In this document: positions 1-8,727 of the stretch, piece by piece
Position numbering within the stretch: position 1 is the first letter of the stretch
Layout of the letters: each line of letters starts with the position of its first letter
Source of the DNA: Acinetobacter sp. UBA801
GTDB lineage: Bacteria; Pseudomonadota; Gammaproteobacteria; Pseudomonadales; Moraxellaceae
Reading direction: 5' to 3'
DNA: 64,000 bases
Assembly: GCA_002296655.1 (NCBI GenBank)
Contig: DBIN01000025.1
Coordinates: forward strand, 1-64,000
The notes under the pieces: generated by a model
What the model saw: only the letters and a program-made list of their open reading frames with translations
What the model was told of the DNA's origin: nothing
The model's database searches: none
Translations under genes and position numbers: made by a program

Positions 1-2
1 TT

Positions 3-263
3 CCATTGGTTCTTATTGTTGATAATGCCTCGATTCATAGAAGTAAAAAGATGGCTGATTACAGAGAGCTACTTAAAAGTAACTTTTCGACGAATTTGTA
101 TTTTATTCCAGCTTATAGCCCTGAGTTAAATCGAATCGAGATGGTATGGAAGCAGATGAAATATTATTGGCGAGATTTTCAAGTCATGACAGCTGATAAA
201 ATAGAGCAATGGGTGGAGAGAGTATCAAACCAATTCGGAAAAGAATACATGTTTACTTTTTAA
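3..263 (+). mobile_element. IS630-type transposase, C-terminal part (cut by window edge)
   Basis: The reading frame is open from the first bases, so the start lies outside the window and the gene may be intact or truncated. It shows the end of a DDE endonuclease domain: VDNASIH (second catalytic Asp region) and, about 36 residues later, PAYSPELNRIEMVWKQ, the IS630/Tc1-type motif carrying the last catalytic Glu. Such enzymes cut and paste their own element. No clear terminal inverted repeat is recognisable after the stop. A decayed IS5-type remnant follows within 50 bp, so this end of the window is a landing site for mobile DNA. Confidence 0.8.
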
Positions 264-308
264 TGACAGCTTATCTCTAAGAGGCTTATTCCACAATATA
301 ATTTTCAA

Positions 309-653
309 ATGAATAAACCTACACCTAAAATTTATCGTACAACCCATTGGTGATCACATAACCGAGCTCTCATTCATCGGAGAAATATTGCCATTTGGTT
401 CGATCCTGCTACGCAATGGTATGCTTCAGAAAAAGGTAAACAAGGACGAAATCAAACCTACTCCGACGCAGCCATCCAATGCTGCTTAATGATTAAATCC
501 TTATTCCGTTTATCTTTACCTATGGTCATTGGCTTTGTAAAAGGTCTGATTAAATTTTGCGGATGAGCAGTCCCGAATATCAGTGATATTCGTACACCAC
601 GCTTTGTAGAAGACAAAAGCATATTGATAGTGCTATCAACTAAAAAAATTAGC
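309..653 (+). pseudogene. Decayed IS5-family transposase
   Basis: Read from an ATG at 309, the frame gives an IS5-type N-terminal region: NKPTPKIYRTTHW, then AIWFDPATQWYA, then NQTYSDAAIQCCLMIKSLF and a residue run resembling the usual G-F-V-x-S-L-L segment. The frame is broken by TGA after the THW residues and again by TGA near 565. After that the match jumps frame: AVPNIS continues in one frame and C-R-R-Q-K-H-I-D-S-A-I-N, the usual IS5 continuation, appears in another near 607-645. At least two stops and one frameshift make it non-functional. It runs directly into the MITE-like repeat at 655-769. Confidence 0.7.
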
Positions 654-654
654 G

Positions 655-769
655 ATGCGCCATATTGCATAAATATTTTGCAAGATACTGATATTTTAAA
701 GGTTCTTTTAAATTTTAATAAAAACAAATACAATAAAATGATCATGTTAGGTATTTGTTCAACAAAGCC
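655..769. repeat. Degenerate MITE-like element, copy 1
   Basis: This AT-rich block aligns by eye with the element at 17750-17872 over nearly its whole length, including the shared core words AATATTTT, CAAGATA, TTTTAAA, AATAAAA and the right end GTATTTGTTCAACAAAGCC (751-769). The left end is more decayed than in the other copy and abuts the broken IS5-type transposase. The right terminus resembles the ends of IS5-group elements (GGCTTTGTTG-type), so it is probably a non-autonomous derivative or a remnant of an IS tail. Confidence 0.6.
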
Positions 770-915
770 AAATCTCGATTTAAGTGCTCAAAATGCAATG
801 ATTTGCCAATAAATCCATTACATTATTTGAACAATTTTTAGCATCCAATTGATTATTTTTTGGTTATATTCGCAGTATCCCATCTTAAGTGGATGTAAAT
901 AAAGGAAACATGATA

Positions 916-1260
916 ATGAATAAACTACTTATTGCTTTAGGTCTTGCTGCTACTGTGGCACTTGTAGGTTGTGCAAAAGAAAAAGCACCAGAAACAGGGG
1001 CAACTACGGGTGAACACTTAGAAAACGCTGCAGCTCAAGCGGCACATGATGCTGAAGATGCAACTCATGAAGCTGCTGCCGCTACAGCAACAGCTGTAGA
1101 TAATGCAGCGCAAGCAACTGAAAACGCCGCACACAATGTTGCAACTGCGACAGAAAATGCAGCTGATGCGACTGTACAAGCCGCTAAAGATGCAACTGCT
1201 GCTACTGCAGGTGCAGTTGAACAAGGTGCAGCAAACGTGAAAGACAAAGCACAACAATAA
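916..1260 (+). CDS. Small Ala-rich helical lipoprotein
   Basis: A 114-residue protein with a lipoprotein signal: MNKLLIALGLAATVALVGC, lipobox LVGC with the modified Cys at residue 19. The mature part is extremely rich in Ala, Thr, Glu and Asp, with loosely repeating blocks of the type ATENAA and AAKDAT, which predicts a long amphipathic helix like LEA or YtxH-type proteins. It is probably an outer-membrane-anchored periplasmic protein. AAGGAAA at 902-908 favours the ATG at 916; a GTG at 889 and an ATG at 910 are in frame but poorly placed. A bidirectional terminator follows. Its function is not known to me. Confidence 0.8.
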   Translation: MNKLLIALGLAATVALVGCAKEKAPETGATTGEHLENAAAQAAHDAEDATHEAAAATATAVDNAAQATENAAHNVATATENAADATVQAAKDATAATAGAVEQGAANVKDKAQQ

Positions 1261-1271
1261 TTGAGTTGTTA

Positions 1272-1310
1272 AAAAAAAACTCCTGAGCATGCTCTTAGGA
1301 GTTTTTTATT
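1272..1310. terminator. Bidirectional intrinsic terminator
   Basis: AAAAACTCCT (1275-1284) pairs with AGGAGTTTTT (1297-1306), and the inner GAGCATGCTC also pairs with itself. There are T-runs on both strands. It sits between the convergent lipoprotein genes ending at 1260 (+) and 1349 (-). Confidence 0.8.
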
Positions 1311-1348
1311 TAACACGATTTAAACAATACACCCAAATCCTGCCGAAA

Positions 1349-1876
1349 TTACAATGCAGCTTTTAAATTACAACCATAGCCCATGGTCTGTTGTACTTGG
1401 CGGTAACTGGTATAACGATTCAAAATAAAATCATAATAAGATTCAGCATTGGCAAAATTTGCAACCAAATTTTCCTGCTCTGCACGCGCTAATTTTACAT
1501 CTTTAAGTAAATCTAGATTGTAATGTCCTAAGCGATATAATTCGGCAAAATAACCATTCATCATGTCGCAATAGGCAATTTTAGTCGACTTTAAAGCAGT
1601 ACTCGCGACCAAGTGCTGACTCAAAGTTTGTAAATTATTCACATCTAAAGGGAATTGATGCGCAAATGCGATATTCTCGGCTTGTTTAAATTGTTTGAAG
1701 TCTTGCGCCAATTTGGCATTTAAAGCATCTATACGTTGCTGCAATGCTGCTGCATCCTGTACCTGATATTGCTTTGAGTCAATATTTTCTTGAGTTTTCT
1801 GTGGATTGCTACACGCAACTAACCCACACATCACAAGCAAACCACCATAAACGAAAGGCTTCATTAATTTACTCAT
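1349..1876 (-). CDS. Putative lipoprotein, unknown function
   Basis: About 175 residues, beginning MSKLMKPFVYGGLLVMCGLVAC: a short basic start, a hydrophobic stretch and a lipobox-like LVAC followed by SNPQ. The mature region is helical and Gln/Lys-rich (residues about 25-90), then carries an unnamed domain with Cys residues in AYCDMMNGY and GYGCNLKAAL that could form a disulfide. An in-frame upstream extension to 1918 exists but would bury the signal peptide, and an ATG at 1861 is also possible; no ribosome site is decisive. I do not recognise the family; it is probably a conserved Acinetobacter periplasmic protein. Confidence 0.65.
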   Translation of the reverse strand: MSKLMKPFVYGGLLVMCGLVACSNPQKTQENIDSKQYQVQDAAALQQRIDALNAKLAQDFKQFKQAENIAFAHQFPLDVNNLQTLSQHLVASTALKSTKIAYCDMMNGYFAELYRLGHYNLDLLKDVKLARAEQENLVANFANAESYYDFILNRYTSYRQVQQTMGYGCNLKAAL

Positions 1877-2023
1877 CAATTCACACATCAGGCTTATTAT
1901 GCCTGAAAGTATCTGCAAATTTTATGATATTGCTCATCTTAATATTTCATAAGAAAATGACGTATATGATTTGCCAATCAATCTAGAGTTGGGCAAAGTA
2001 GATAAAAACATGGAGTAAATAAT

Positions 2024-3070
2024 ATGACCACAATAGAACAACTGAATATAAAGCATCCTATTTTTCTTGCTCCAATGGCTGGCGTTTCTACCCCCGAACT
2101 TGCAGCCGAGGTTTCTAATCAAGGTGGTTTGGGCTCACTCGGTTTAGGTGCACATACCGTCGATGCTGCACGTGAGCAAATTTTACGCACTCAAGAATTG
2201 ACCGATTTTCCATTTCAAACCAATTTCTTTTGCCATGAAACAAGCCCATTAGATGAAGTCGCTGCACAAGCGTGGATTTCATATTTTGAGCCAATCTTTG
2301 AACGCTATGGCGCAACTGCACCAAGTCAACTGAATTGTATTTATCCAAGTTTTAAAGATCATGATGGATATTTAGATCTTGTTCTAGAAACTAAACCGCA
2401 AGCGGTCAGTTTTCACTTCGGGATTCCACATGCACATCAAATTCAGGCTTTAAAAGATGCAGGGATCATTACCATGGTTTCAGCAACCAACTTAGCCGAA
2501 GCTCAGGCGATTGAAGCAGCTGGAATTGATATTATTATTGCTCAAGGAATTGAAGCTGGTGGACATCGTGGAATTTTTAACCAATCTTTTGATAGTGCAA
2601 TTAAAACCAGTGATTTAGTACAACTCATTCGTGAAAACAGCACCCTACCATTAGTAGCAGCTGGTGGCATTATGAATGGTCAGCAAGCACAGTTAATGTT
2701 GAAATTGGGTGCCTCTGCAGTACAAATGGGTACAGCTTTTGTACAATGTAAAAGCTCTAACGCCAATCCAGCTTATCGACAAGCTTTATTTCAGCAAAAT
2801 ATTACTCAAATTACCGATAGTATTTCTGGACGTCCTGCTCGTGGTTTAATTAATCATTGGCATACACAGGTTGATACTCCAGATCGTTTAACTGTGCCCA
2901 CCTATCCGTATACCTATGATCTTGCAAAACAGTTGCATGCAGCAGCCGTAACACAAGGTGAACAAGGTTATGCTGCTTTTTGGGCAGGGAGTAATGTGAG
3001 TCAGATTCGTGAATTAGAAGCCGCAGATTTAATTAATCAGTTAGTTTTGGAAATGATTCACGCACGCTAA
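2024..3070 (+). CDS. Nitronate monooxygenase (2-nitropropane dioxygenase family)
   Basis: A 348-residue FMN-dependent TIM-barrel enzyme that oxidises alkyl nitronates such as propionate-3-nitronate. The N-terminus has HPIFLAPMAGVSTPELAAEV and GGLGSLGLG, the FMN-binding start of the family. The EAGGHRG motif (about residues 180-187) carries the catalytic His, and AAGGIMNGQQ plus GASAVQMGTAF form the phosphate-binding end of the barrel. Length is normal for class I enzymes. GGAG lies about 10 bases before the ATG. It appears monocistronic, with a weak hairpin after the stop. The likely role is detoxification of nitro compounds; the substrate is inferred from the family. Confidence 0.88.
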   Translation: MTTIEQLNIKHPIFLAPMAGVSTPELAAEVSNQGGLGSLGLGAHTVDAAREQILRTQELTDFPFQTNFFCHETSPLDEVAAQAWISYFEPIFERYGATAPSQLNCIYPSFKDHDGYLDLVLETKPQAVSFHFGIPHAHQIQALKDAGIITMVSATNLAEAQAIEAAGIDIIIAQGIEAGGHRGIFNQSFDSAIKTSDLVQLIRENSTLPLVAAGGIMNGQQAQLMLKLGASAVQMGTAFVQCKSSNANPAYRQALFQQNITQITDSISGRPARGLINHWHTQVDTPDRLTVPTYPYTYDLAKQLHAAAVTQGEQGYAAFWAGSNVSQIRELEAADLINQLVLEMIHAR

Positions 3071-3083
3071 ATATAGGCACAGA

Positions 3084-3121
3084 AAACTCAACTGTGTATC
3101 ATGCTTGAGTTTATATTTTAG
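3084..3121 (+). terminator. Possible weak terminator
   Basis: AAACTCAA (3084-3091) pairs with TTGAGTTT (3105-3112), followed by ATATTTTAG. It could end the nitronate monooxygenase transcript and, read the other way, dusB. Confidence 0.4.
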
Positions 3122-3155
3122 TTTCAAATAAGCTAAAGCATATATTTGCATGCGA

Positions 3156-4181
3156 CTACTTTGTGTCTAACAAATTCACGGTTTCAACCTGCACATCACT
3201 CATGATTTCACCATGCGAGAGTAACTGATTAAAGTAATCTTGCACTACTTTATATTGTTCTGCTGTGCTTTCCACTCGATACATATTTTGACGAAATTCA
3301 TTACTGGAACGTAAACCTTTGGTGTACCACGCAATATGTTTACGTGAAATTCGACAACCTGAATATTCCCCATAAAACTCATAAAGCTCGGCTAAATGCC
3401 CCAATAAGACTTTTTGAACTTCTGCAATACTCGGTGCGGCAAGCAACTCCCCTGTTGCTAAATAATGTGCAATTTCCCGAAAAATCCACGGACGTCCCTG
3501 TGCTGCACGCCCAATCATAATGGCATCTGCACCTGTAAAGTCCAAGACATATTTGGCTTTTTCAGGACTATCAATATCACCATTGGCAATCACAGGAATA
3601 TTGAGCATGCTTTTCACTTCTTTAATCAGTGAATAGCGCGCTGTGTTTAGATACATATCTTCGCGAGTACGGCCATGTAATGCTAATGCAGCAATGCCTG
3701 CTTGTTCTGCGCGTTTGGCAACCCGTAAAATATTTTCTTGCCCATTCAAAAAACCTAAACGGGTTTTGAGTGTGACAGGCACATCTACCGCTCCAACAAC
3801 GGTATCTAAAATGCGCGCCACCAAATCTTCATCTTGCAATAAAGCTGAACCTGCCAGTTTATTACAGACTTTTTTAGCAGGACATCCCATGTTAATGTCA
3901 ACAATTTGCGCACCATTAGCGACTTGATAACGCGCGGCTTCAGCTAAATCATGTGGGTCCGAACCAGCAATTTGTGCGGAAATTGGCGCCAGTTCGCCAT
4001 CAAAATTAGCACGGTACAAACTTTTCTTACTCATGCGCAGGGTTTTATCAGAAGCCATCATTTCACTAACAGCATGCCCTGCACCAAAGTACTTGCACAG
4101 TGAGCGAAAGGGTCTATCTGTGACGCCTGCCATGGGGGCAACGATCAAATTATTTGACAGTTGATAGGGACCAATATACAT
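3156..4181 (-). CDS. dusB: tRNA-dihydrouridine synthase B
   Basis: A 341-residue FMN enzyme that reduces uridines in the tRNA D-loop using NADPH. The sequence shows the Dus signature: VAPMAGVTDRPFR near the start, QIAGSDP, DINMGCPAKKV with the catalytic Cys followed by the GSALL element, HGRTREDMY, VIANGDIDSPEKA and GADAIMIGRAAQGRPWIF, then the C-terminal helical tRNA-binding domain. The start at 4181 (MYIGPYQLSNN) matches family length; the longer frame to 4238 adds an atypical Cys-rich leader that overlaps the divergent gene's promoter. In many gammaproteobacteria dusB precedes fis; here it stands alone. Confidence 0.93.
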   Translation of the reverse strand: MYIGPYQLSNNLIVAPMAGVTDRPFRSLCKYFGAGHAVSEMMASDKTLRMSKKSLYRANFDGELAPISAQIAGSDPHDLAEAARYQVANGAQIVDINMGCPAKKVCNKLAGSALLQDEDLVARILDTVVGAVDVPVTLKTRLGFLNGQENILRVAKRAEQAGIAALALHGRTREDMYLNTARYSLIKEVKSMLNIPVIANGDIDSPEKAKYVLDFTGADAIMIGRAAQGRPWIFREIAHYLATGELLAAPSIAEVQKVLLGHLAELYEFYGEYSGCRISRKHIAWYTKGLRSSNEFRQNMYRVESTAEQYKVVQDYFNQLLSHGEIMSDVQVETVNLLDTK

Positions 4182-4264
4182 ATATATTCTTAACTTTAAC
4201 GATTGGCATAGTATACTGCATCTGCCCTTTGGGCTCATCCATTTGGAACGAGTTTCCCTTATCT

Positions 4265-5470
4265 ATGAAAGACACTGTATTCAATTCTTTGATGAAATCC
4301 TTCAGCGTGATGGCTTTATCACTCAGCTTGGCTGCATGTGGAGATAGCGCATGGTGGTCTAAGGACAATGAGCCAACCCTTGAAGCAGAACAAATCCGCA
4401 AACTTATTCCGAATCGGGTCAGTGAACGCAGTGCTTGGGCTAAAGATATTTATGATATTTCTGAGCAATTGGGTATTCCACAAACTAAAGAAAATATGTG
4501 CACCATTATTGCTGTGGTTGATCAGGAATCTAACTTTGTAGCAGACCCACAAGTTTATGGTTTGGGTGAAAAAGCTGTTAAAGAAGTGCAAGATCGTTTA
4601 GATGAAAAATTTAAAGACAAACTGGGCGAAGCAATTGGCGGCACGGTTGCAGGCTATTTTCAGGATGTGCTGAAAAACCACCCTAGCCCTGAAGAAAACT
4701 ATTTGAGTCAAATGCGTCGGGTAAAAACTGAACGTGAATTAGATGAACTATACCGTGAAATTTTTGACTACATGGCAAAGCATTATCATGTTTCCGCACT
4801 AACAGGTGCTGCCAAACTGTTTGGACAAAATATTGGCGAAAAACTTAATCCAATTACTACTTTAGGCTCGATGCAAGTACATATTAGCTATGCCAAAGAG
4901 CATAAACGCCAAAGCGGTAACATCGCAGAGTTACGCAGCGATCTATACACTCAATATGGCGGATTATATTACGGGATTCATCGCTTAATGATGTACCCTG
5001 CCGATTACGATCAACCGCTATACCGTTTTGCGGACTATAACTCTGGCATGTATTCGAGCCGCAATGCCGCATTCCAAAGCATGCTAAATGATTTAACTGA
5101 AGCTGAACTCGATTTAGATGGTGATTTGCTGCTTTACACTAAAGATGGTAGCGTGCGTAATGCAAAGAGTGAATCTGAACGCGAATTAATTGCTGTTTTT
5201 GCCAAACATAATATTCTAGTCACCCCACGCCAAATTCGTGCCGACTTAAAAAAAGAAAAAGAAAAGAAATTTGAAGACACTGCGACTTATTTGGCGGTCA
5301 CGAAACTCTATAAAGCGCAAACGGGCAAAGAGCCATTTTATGCCACGATGCCGCAAGTGGTTATTTCAGGGCCTAAACTGAGTCGAGATTACAACACCAA
5401 TTGGTTTGCCACGCGAGTCAATGGACGTTATAAAACATGCATGCAAAAAGCCAAAAATATAAAAATCTAG
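4265..5470 (+). CDS. DUF1615-type lipoprotein
   Basis: About 401 residues from the ATG at 4265. The leader MKDTVFNSLMKSFSVMALSLSLAAC gives a lipobox LAAC at about residues 22-25, so it is probably anchored to the outer membrane. The rest matches the DUF1615 family as I recall it, including the stretch ENMCTIIAVVDQESNF, which looks like a lytic-transglycosylase-type Glu-Ser motif, and FADYNSGMYSSRNAAFQ. This suggests, without proof, a peptidoglycan-related role. The longer frame to 4154 overlaps dusB and was not used. Its 3' end overlaps the next gene by 34 bp, suggesting co-transcription and coupling. Confidence 0.8.
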   Translation: MKDTVFNSLMKSFSVMALSLSLAACGDSAWWSKDNEPTLEAEQIRKLIPNRVSERSAWAKDIYDISEQLGIPQTKENMCTIIAVVDQESNFVADPQVYGLGEKAVKEVQDRLDEKFKDKLGEAIGGTVAGYFQDVLKNHPSPEENYLSQMRRVKTERELDELYREIFDYMAKHYHVSALTGAAKLFGQNIGEKLNPITTLGSMQVHISYAKEHKRQSGNIAELRSDLYTQYGGLYYGIHRLMMYPADYDQPLYRFADYNSGMYSSRNAAFQSMLNDLTEAELDLDGDLLLYTKDGSVRNAKSESERELIAVFAKHNILVTPRQIRADLKKEKEKKFEDTATYLAVTKLYKAQTGKEPFYATMPQVVISGPKLSRDYNTNWFATRVNGRYKTCMQKAKNIKI

Positions 5471-6084
5471 CCCTATTTGATTTTGATGGAACCCTGTGCA
5501 GCAAAGATAGTTTTACAGGGTTTATTTTCTATGCTTTATCTAAGCGGCATATTTTTAAGCAAGGACTTAAAATCTTGCCTTGGATTCAGGCCTATTATTT
5601 AAAAGTCTATCCTGCACATGCCATGCGTCCTAAATTGTTTAATGCTATGTTTAAAGATGCAAGTACAGCTGAAATATTAGCATTTGCACAGCGCTACGTA
5701 GTAGATTTATTACATGATCTAAACCCACAACTGGTACAACAATTAAAGCAGCATCAATTCAATGGTGATGATGTGGTGGTTGTCTCTGCCAGTGTAGATA
5801 TTTATTTACAGTATATTTGTCAGCAGTTAAATGTCGCTTTGATTTGTACTGAAACGGAAATTAAAAATCTACAATTCACTGGGCGATATTCAACACCTGA
5901 TTGCAGTCGGGAACAAAAGAAAATACGGATTTTAGAACAATACGATGTAAAAGATTATGCAGCTATTTATGCTTATGGCAATAGTGATGAAGATCATGCC
6001 ATGCTGAGTTTAGCGACTTACTCTTATATGGTGGGTGTAGATCATTCATTACCAGAAATTGTGGCTTATAAAAAACGGGCCTGA
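5437..6084 (+). CDS. HAD-IB family phosphatase (SerB-like)
   Basis: 215 residues. Motif I is LFDFDGTLCSKDSF (nucleophile Asp in DFDGT, residues 14-18), motif II VVVSASVDIYL, a Lys in REQKKIRIL as motif III, and YGNSDEDHAML as motif IV. This is the HAD subfamily IB layout shared with phosphoserine phosphatase and related membrane-associated phosphatases. The substrate cannot be told from sequence. The ATG lies inside the end of the DUF1615 gene in a different frame, so translation is probably coupled. The gene ends just before the terminator of the convergent pilin operon. Confidence 0.85.
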   Translation: MHAKSQKYKNLALFDFDGTLCSKDSFTGFIFYALSKRHIFKQGLKILPWIQAYYLKVYPAHAMRPKLFNAMFKDASTAEILAFAQRYVVDLLHDLNPQLVQQLKQHQFNGDDVVVVSASVDIYLQYICQQLNVALICTETEIKNLQFTGRYSTPDCSREQKKIRILEQYDVKDYAAIYAYGNSDEDHAMLSLATYSYMVGVDHSLPEIVAYKKRA

Positions 6085-6100
6085 TTTTTTATTGATGAAA

Positions 6101-6130
6101 TAAAAAACCCACAATTTGAATTGTGGGTTT
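6101..6130 (-). terminator. Terminator of the minor-pilin operon
   Basis: AAACCCACAA (6105-6114) pairs with TTGTGGGTTT (6121-6130). On the minus strand the stem is followed by a T-run, so it ends the operon whose last gene stops at 6147. Confidence 0.75.
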
Positions 6131-6146
6131 GAAAGGGAAAGAAAAA

Positions 6147-7583
6147 TTACATGTAGCGGATGCCGCCTATGGTGATTACTTTTTTATACACAGGAATATA
6201 GTTACCTGCAGAATCAGCATTACTTAACTTCATACTAAAATCACCAAGCATATTCGTCATGTCAGCTTCACCCACAACCATAAGGTTTCCGCGAATATTT
6301 AGAACACCTGTTCCAGTGAATTTACCTGATGCACTTCCTGTACCACCAGCAGCACCATTCGCTATAATATTTCCGTAATAGTTTGCAACGATATTGTGTT
6401 GTTTTTCCTTACCAGCACTTAACTCAATAGTTTGTGCCAAAAACAATATATTTGCCATTATAGCAGGCATTTGTTGCATTAATGCCGTTGATTTTAAAAT
6501 TCCCTTTGACTCACAATATTGTAATGGATAGTTATCAGGACAGATTTGGTGTAGACGCTCATTTTTAAGAGTTGTTGTATCAGCCGTTAAAATAAAATGA
6601 TGGGGAGCAAATGCTTCGTATAATGAATCCTTCTTCTCATCGAGTAGTTCTGTTTTAATCTTTTGAGTAGATATTACAGTATTTTTAAAATTTATATCTT
6701 TTGATAAATTAACAACTACATCACCTTCAAACCATAACATGCCCGCCAAGTTTCCACTTGAACCATCTACCGTCCAAACAGAACCATTGTACGTCACACT
6801 ACTAGGACAAGGTGTTGAACCAGCATTGCCTAACTCTGTTTCTATTTCAATTCTTTTATTTGGAATTGTTGTTGAATCAAAAATATTATTAATTGCACAC
6901 TTAGCAACATTATCTTCCAAATAAAAAATATAATTTGCATCTTTACGAGCATCTTCTGGTTTAATGAAGTCTTTTGGCTTATAAGGTATGACTGTAATAC
7001 CTGCGGTGCTCAATTCTGACTGACCGTAGACATGATTATTATTCTTATTGATAATTCCACCTGCCACTTCAAGAGTAATTCCTTTCGCAGACAAGTCTTC
7101 CAACTTATTTACTCGCAGACCACCAGCAAAAACTGAACCACTCTGTGACTTTGTTTCTAACTCATCAATGATATTAAAATTAGATCGTATAATTGCACTA
7201 GCACCACCACTCACTCCCTTAATATCAAAACAATAGAGAGACGCTGCACTACCAGAAGGGCAAACCACGCGCTCATAATGAATTATCTGCCCACCACCTT
7301 CAATTGTGCCATCTTTAATCTTTTGAACATTTTCAATTGACTGACCTTTCAAAAAGTCGGCTAATGCCTGATAACCCATCATCGCTTTCATTTGCGCCTG
7401 AGTCTGCGCATGTGCAGTCGTTGCACTTGACTGTAGATTACGCATAGAAGACATATAACCTACAGTCAGTACCGTTAATGACAAACCCACCAATACAATA
7501 AATAAAAGCGAGGAAATACCTGCCTGCTTATGAAAAGAAATGGGCTGATCCAAATTTCTTTTTTTCTGCATAGAATATTGCAT
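6147..7583 (-). CDS. Large PilX-like minor pilin
   Basis: 478 residues and last gene of the pilin operon. After a basic leader there is one N-terminal hydrophobic helix (AGISSLLFIVLVGLSLTVL, about residues 22-40) followed by a Gln/Ala-rich helix, the layout of PilX N-terminal domains; the usual GFTLIE with Glu at position 5 is absent, as is common in PilX. The remaining 400 residues are unusually long for PilX and are rich in beta-type Gly/Asn/Val repeats, ending in NIRGNLMVVGEADMTNM. This suggests an extended surface or tip domain. GGGGGAGG sits 7 bases before the ATG. The PilX assignment rests on N-terminal layout and operon order. Confidence 0.7.
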   Translation of the reverse strand: MQYSMQKKRNLDQPISFHKQAGISSLLFIVLVGLSLTVLTVGYMSSMRNLQSSATTAHAQTQAQMKAMMGYQALADFLKGQSIENVQKIKDGTIEGGGQIIHYERVVCPSGSAASLYCFDIKGVSGGASAIIRSNFNIIDELETKSQSGSVFAGGLRVNKLEDLSAKGITLEVAGGIINKNNNHVYGQSELSTAGITVIPYKPKDFIKPEDARKDANYIFYLEDNVAKCAINNIFDSTTIPNKRIEIETELGNAGSTPCPSSVTYNGSVWTVDGSSGNLAGMLWFEGDVVVNLSKDINFKNTVISTQKIKTELLDEKKDSLYEAFAPHHFILTADTTTLKNERLHQICPDNYPLQYCESKGILKSTALMQQMPAIMANILFLAQTIELSAGKEKQHNIVANYYGNIIANGAAGGTGSASGKFTGTGVLNIRGNLMVVGEADMTNMLGDFSMKLSNADSAGNYIPVYKKVITIGGIRYM

Positions 7584-7597
7584 GACTTTTCCTCCCC

Positions 7598-8275
7598 CTA
7601 TTTAAAGTTAAATAGGCATGTGATATTTTGAATTGTACGTGGCGTGCTATCTGTACTTGCTGCATAAGTATTTGCCAATAAAACTGCTTGATACTTACCT
7701 AAGCCGACACCTGAATGACCTTTAATACCAAAAGGGCTACAACCAGGCGCTACAGATTGAACTTTAATATCAATTTCACCAATCTTGTTGTTCGTATTTC
7801 CAACACCAGAGTTATTTAAAGCAGAATGATCTACCTGAATTAATAGTTCCTTTATAGTTGAATCAGCAGGTTTAGCTAAGCTAGAACAGGCATAACCAAC
7901 ATCAGTTTTACCGTATAAATACAAACCATTTTGATGGCTATATAAAGCTTGGCAATGTGTATTTGAAATTTTCCAAACTAAATATTTACCCACTGCACCC
8001 AAAGAAACGGTAGTACCATTGCTATCTAATACTGCAAAATCCGAACTTGTTGGATTAATCAAACCATAACCGATACCTTGCAAAATACGGTCTGTTGCAA
8101 TCAAACCCAACATAATATGACTGTCAACTTTAGCACCAAGCGAAGCTTCAGCCGTAACCTTACCTGTTGTCACAAATGCACGTAGCATTGCTAAAATAAT
8201 AATAATAGAAAGCGCAAGCGCGATTAGAATTTCAATCAAAGAAATACCACGCTGTGAAAACTTTAGGTGATACAT
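7598..8275 (-). CDS. pilW: PilW-type minor pilin
   Basis: 225 residues with a type III (prepilin) signal: basic leader MYHLKFSQR, cleavage before G-I-S-L-I-E-I-L, then the hydrophobic helix IALALSIIIILAMLRAF. The C-terminal half has paired Cys residues (TACSSLAK-like region, APGCSPFG, NITCLF) typical of minor pilins. The start at 8275 is chosen because AGGAGAGG lies 5 bases upstream; the longer GTG start at 8293 would place the signal too far in. PilW-type proteins form part of the priming complex at the tip of type IV pili. Confidence 0.75.
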   Translation of the reverse strand: MYHLKFSQRGISLIEILIALALSIIIILAMLRAFVTTGKVTAEASLGAKVDSHIMLGLIATDRILQGIGYGLINPTSSDFAVLDSNGTTVSLGAVGKYLVWKISNTHCQALYSHQNGLYLYGKTDVGYACSSLAKPADSTIKELLIQVDHSALNNSGVGNTNNKIGEIDIKVQSVAPGCSPFGIKGHSGVGLGKYQAVLLANTYAASTDSTPRTIQNITCLFNFK

Positions 8276-8289
8276 TTTCCCTCTCCTCT

Positions 8290-8727
8290 TCACGGTGATA
8301 TTACAACCTTAACAGGAACGAAAGTATCTGTTTCTTTAACAGCGAGTGTTGCTGCATCAACCTTAATACCTCCCACAGTTGATGAAGCCACTCCTCCACC
8401 TGTTGAGTCCTTTGCAGCAACTGTATAAGACCCCTTACTTACCACACAGTTTAAATTTACAGTCGTTCCTGCAACCTGTATTTGCACTTCATGTGATCCA
8501 ACTGCTTTACCACCACACTCAGCGGAGTCCTCTAATTGCTGGCGCATTTGATTGACTGTATGTAAATGAATATTTTGGTCACGATGAACAACTGCTGTTC
8601 GACCAGAAATATAAGCAGCGCCTAAACCAATAATTGCCATAAGCACCATTGAAACCAATACTTCAATTAAGGTCGCACCTTGTTGGTGTCTATGCATCAT
8701 CATACTTTTATAGATTACCTGTTGCAT
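8290..8727 (-). CDS. pilV: PilV-type minor pilin
   Basis: About 145 residues. Basic leader ending in MHRHQQ, cleavage before G-A-T-L-I-E-V-L, and helix VSMVLMAIIGLGAAYI. Two Cys residues (SAECGGK and LNCVVSK) fit the PilV disulfide. GGAGGT is placed 4-5 bases before the ATG at 8727, which makes the gene overlap the end of the preceding fimT-like gene by 20 bp; three in-frame ATGs at 8697-8703 are alternatives. Minor pilin of the type IV pilus initiation complex; gene order (pilin, fimT, pilV, pilW, pilX) supports the name. Confidence 0.75.
   Translation of the reverse strand: MQQVIYKSMMMHRHQQGATLIEVLVSMVLMAIIGLGAAYISGRTAVVHRDQNIHLHTVNQMRQQLEDSAECGGKAVGSHEVQIQVAGTTVNLNCVVSKGSYTVAAKDSTGGGVASSTVGGIKVDAATLAVKETDTFVPVKVVISP

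Noticed and set aside
458..745. 95-codon minus-strand ORF across the IS relic
   Set aside because: Antisense to the IS5-type relic and the repeat; no ribosome site, and hydrophobic low-complexity translation.
1018..1290. Two long minus-strand ORFs opposite the Ala-rich lipoprotein
   Set aside because: They mirror the biased GCN/ACN composition of the real gene and run into its terminator.
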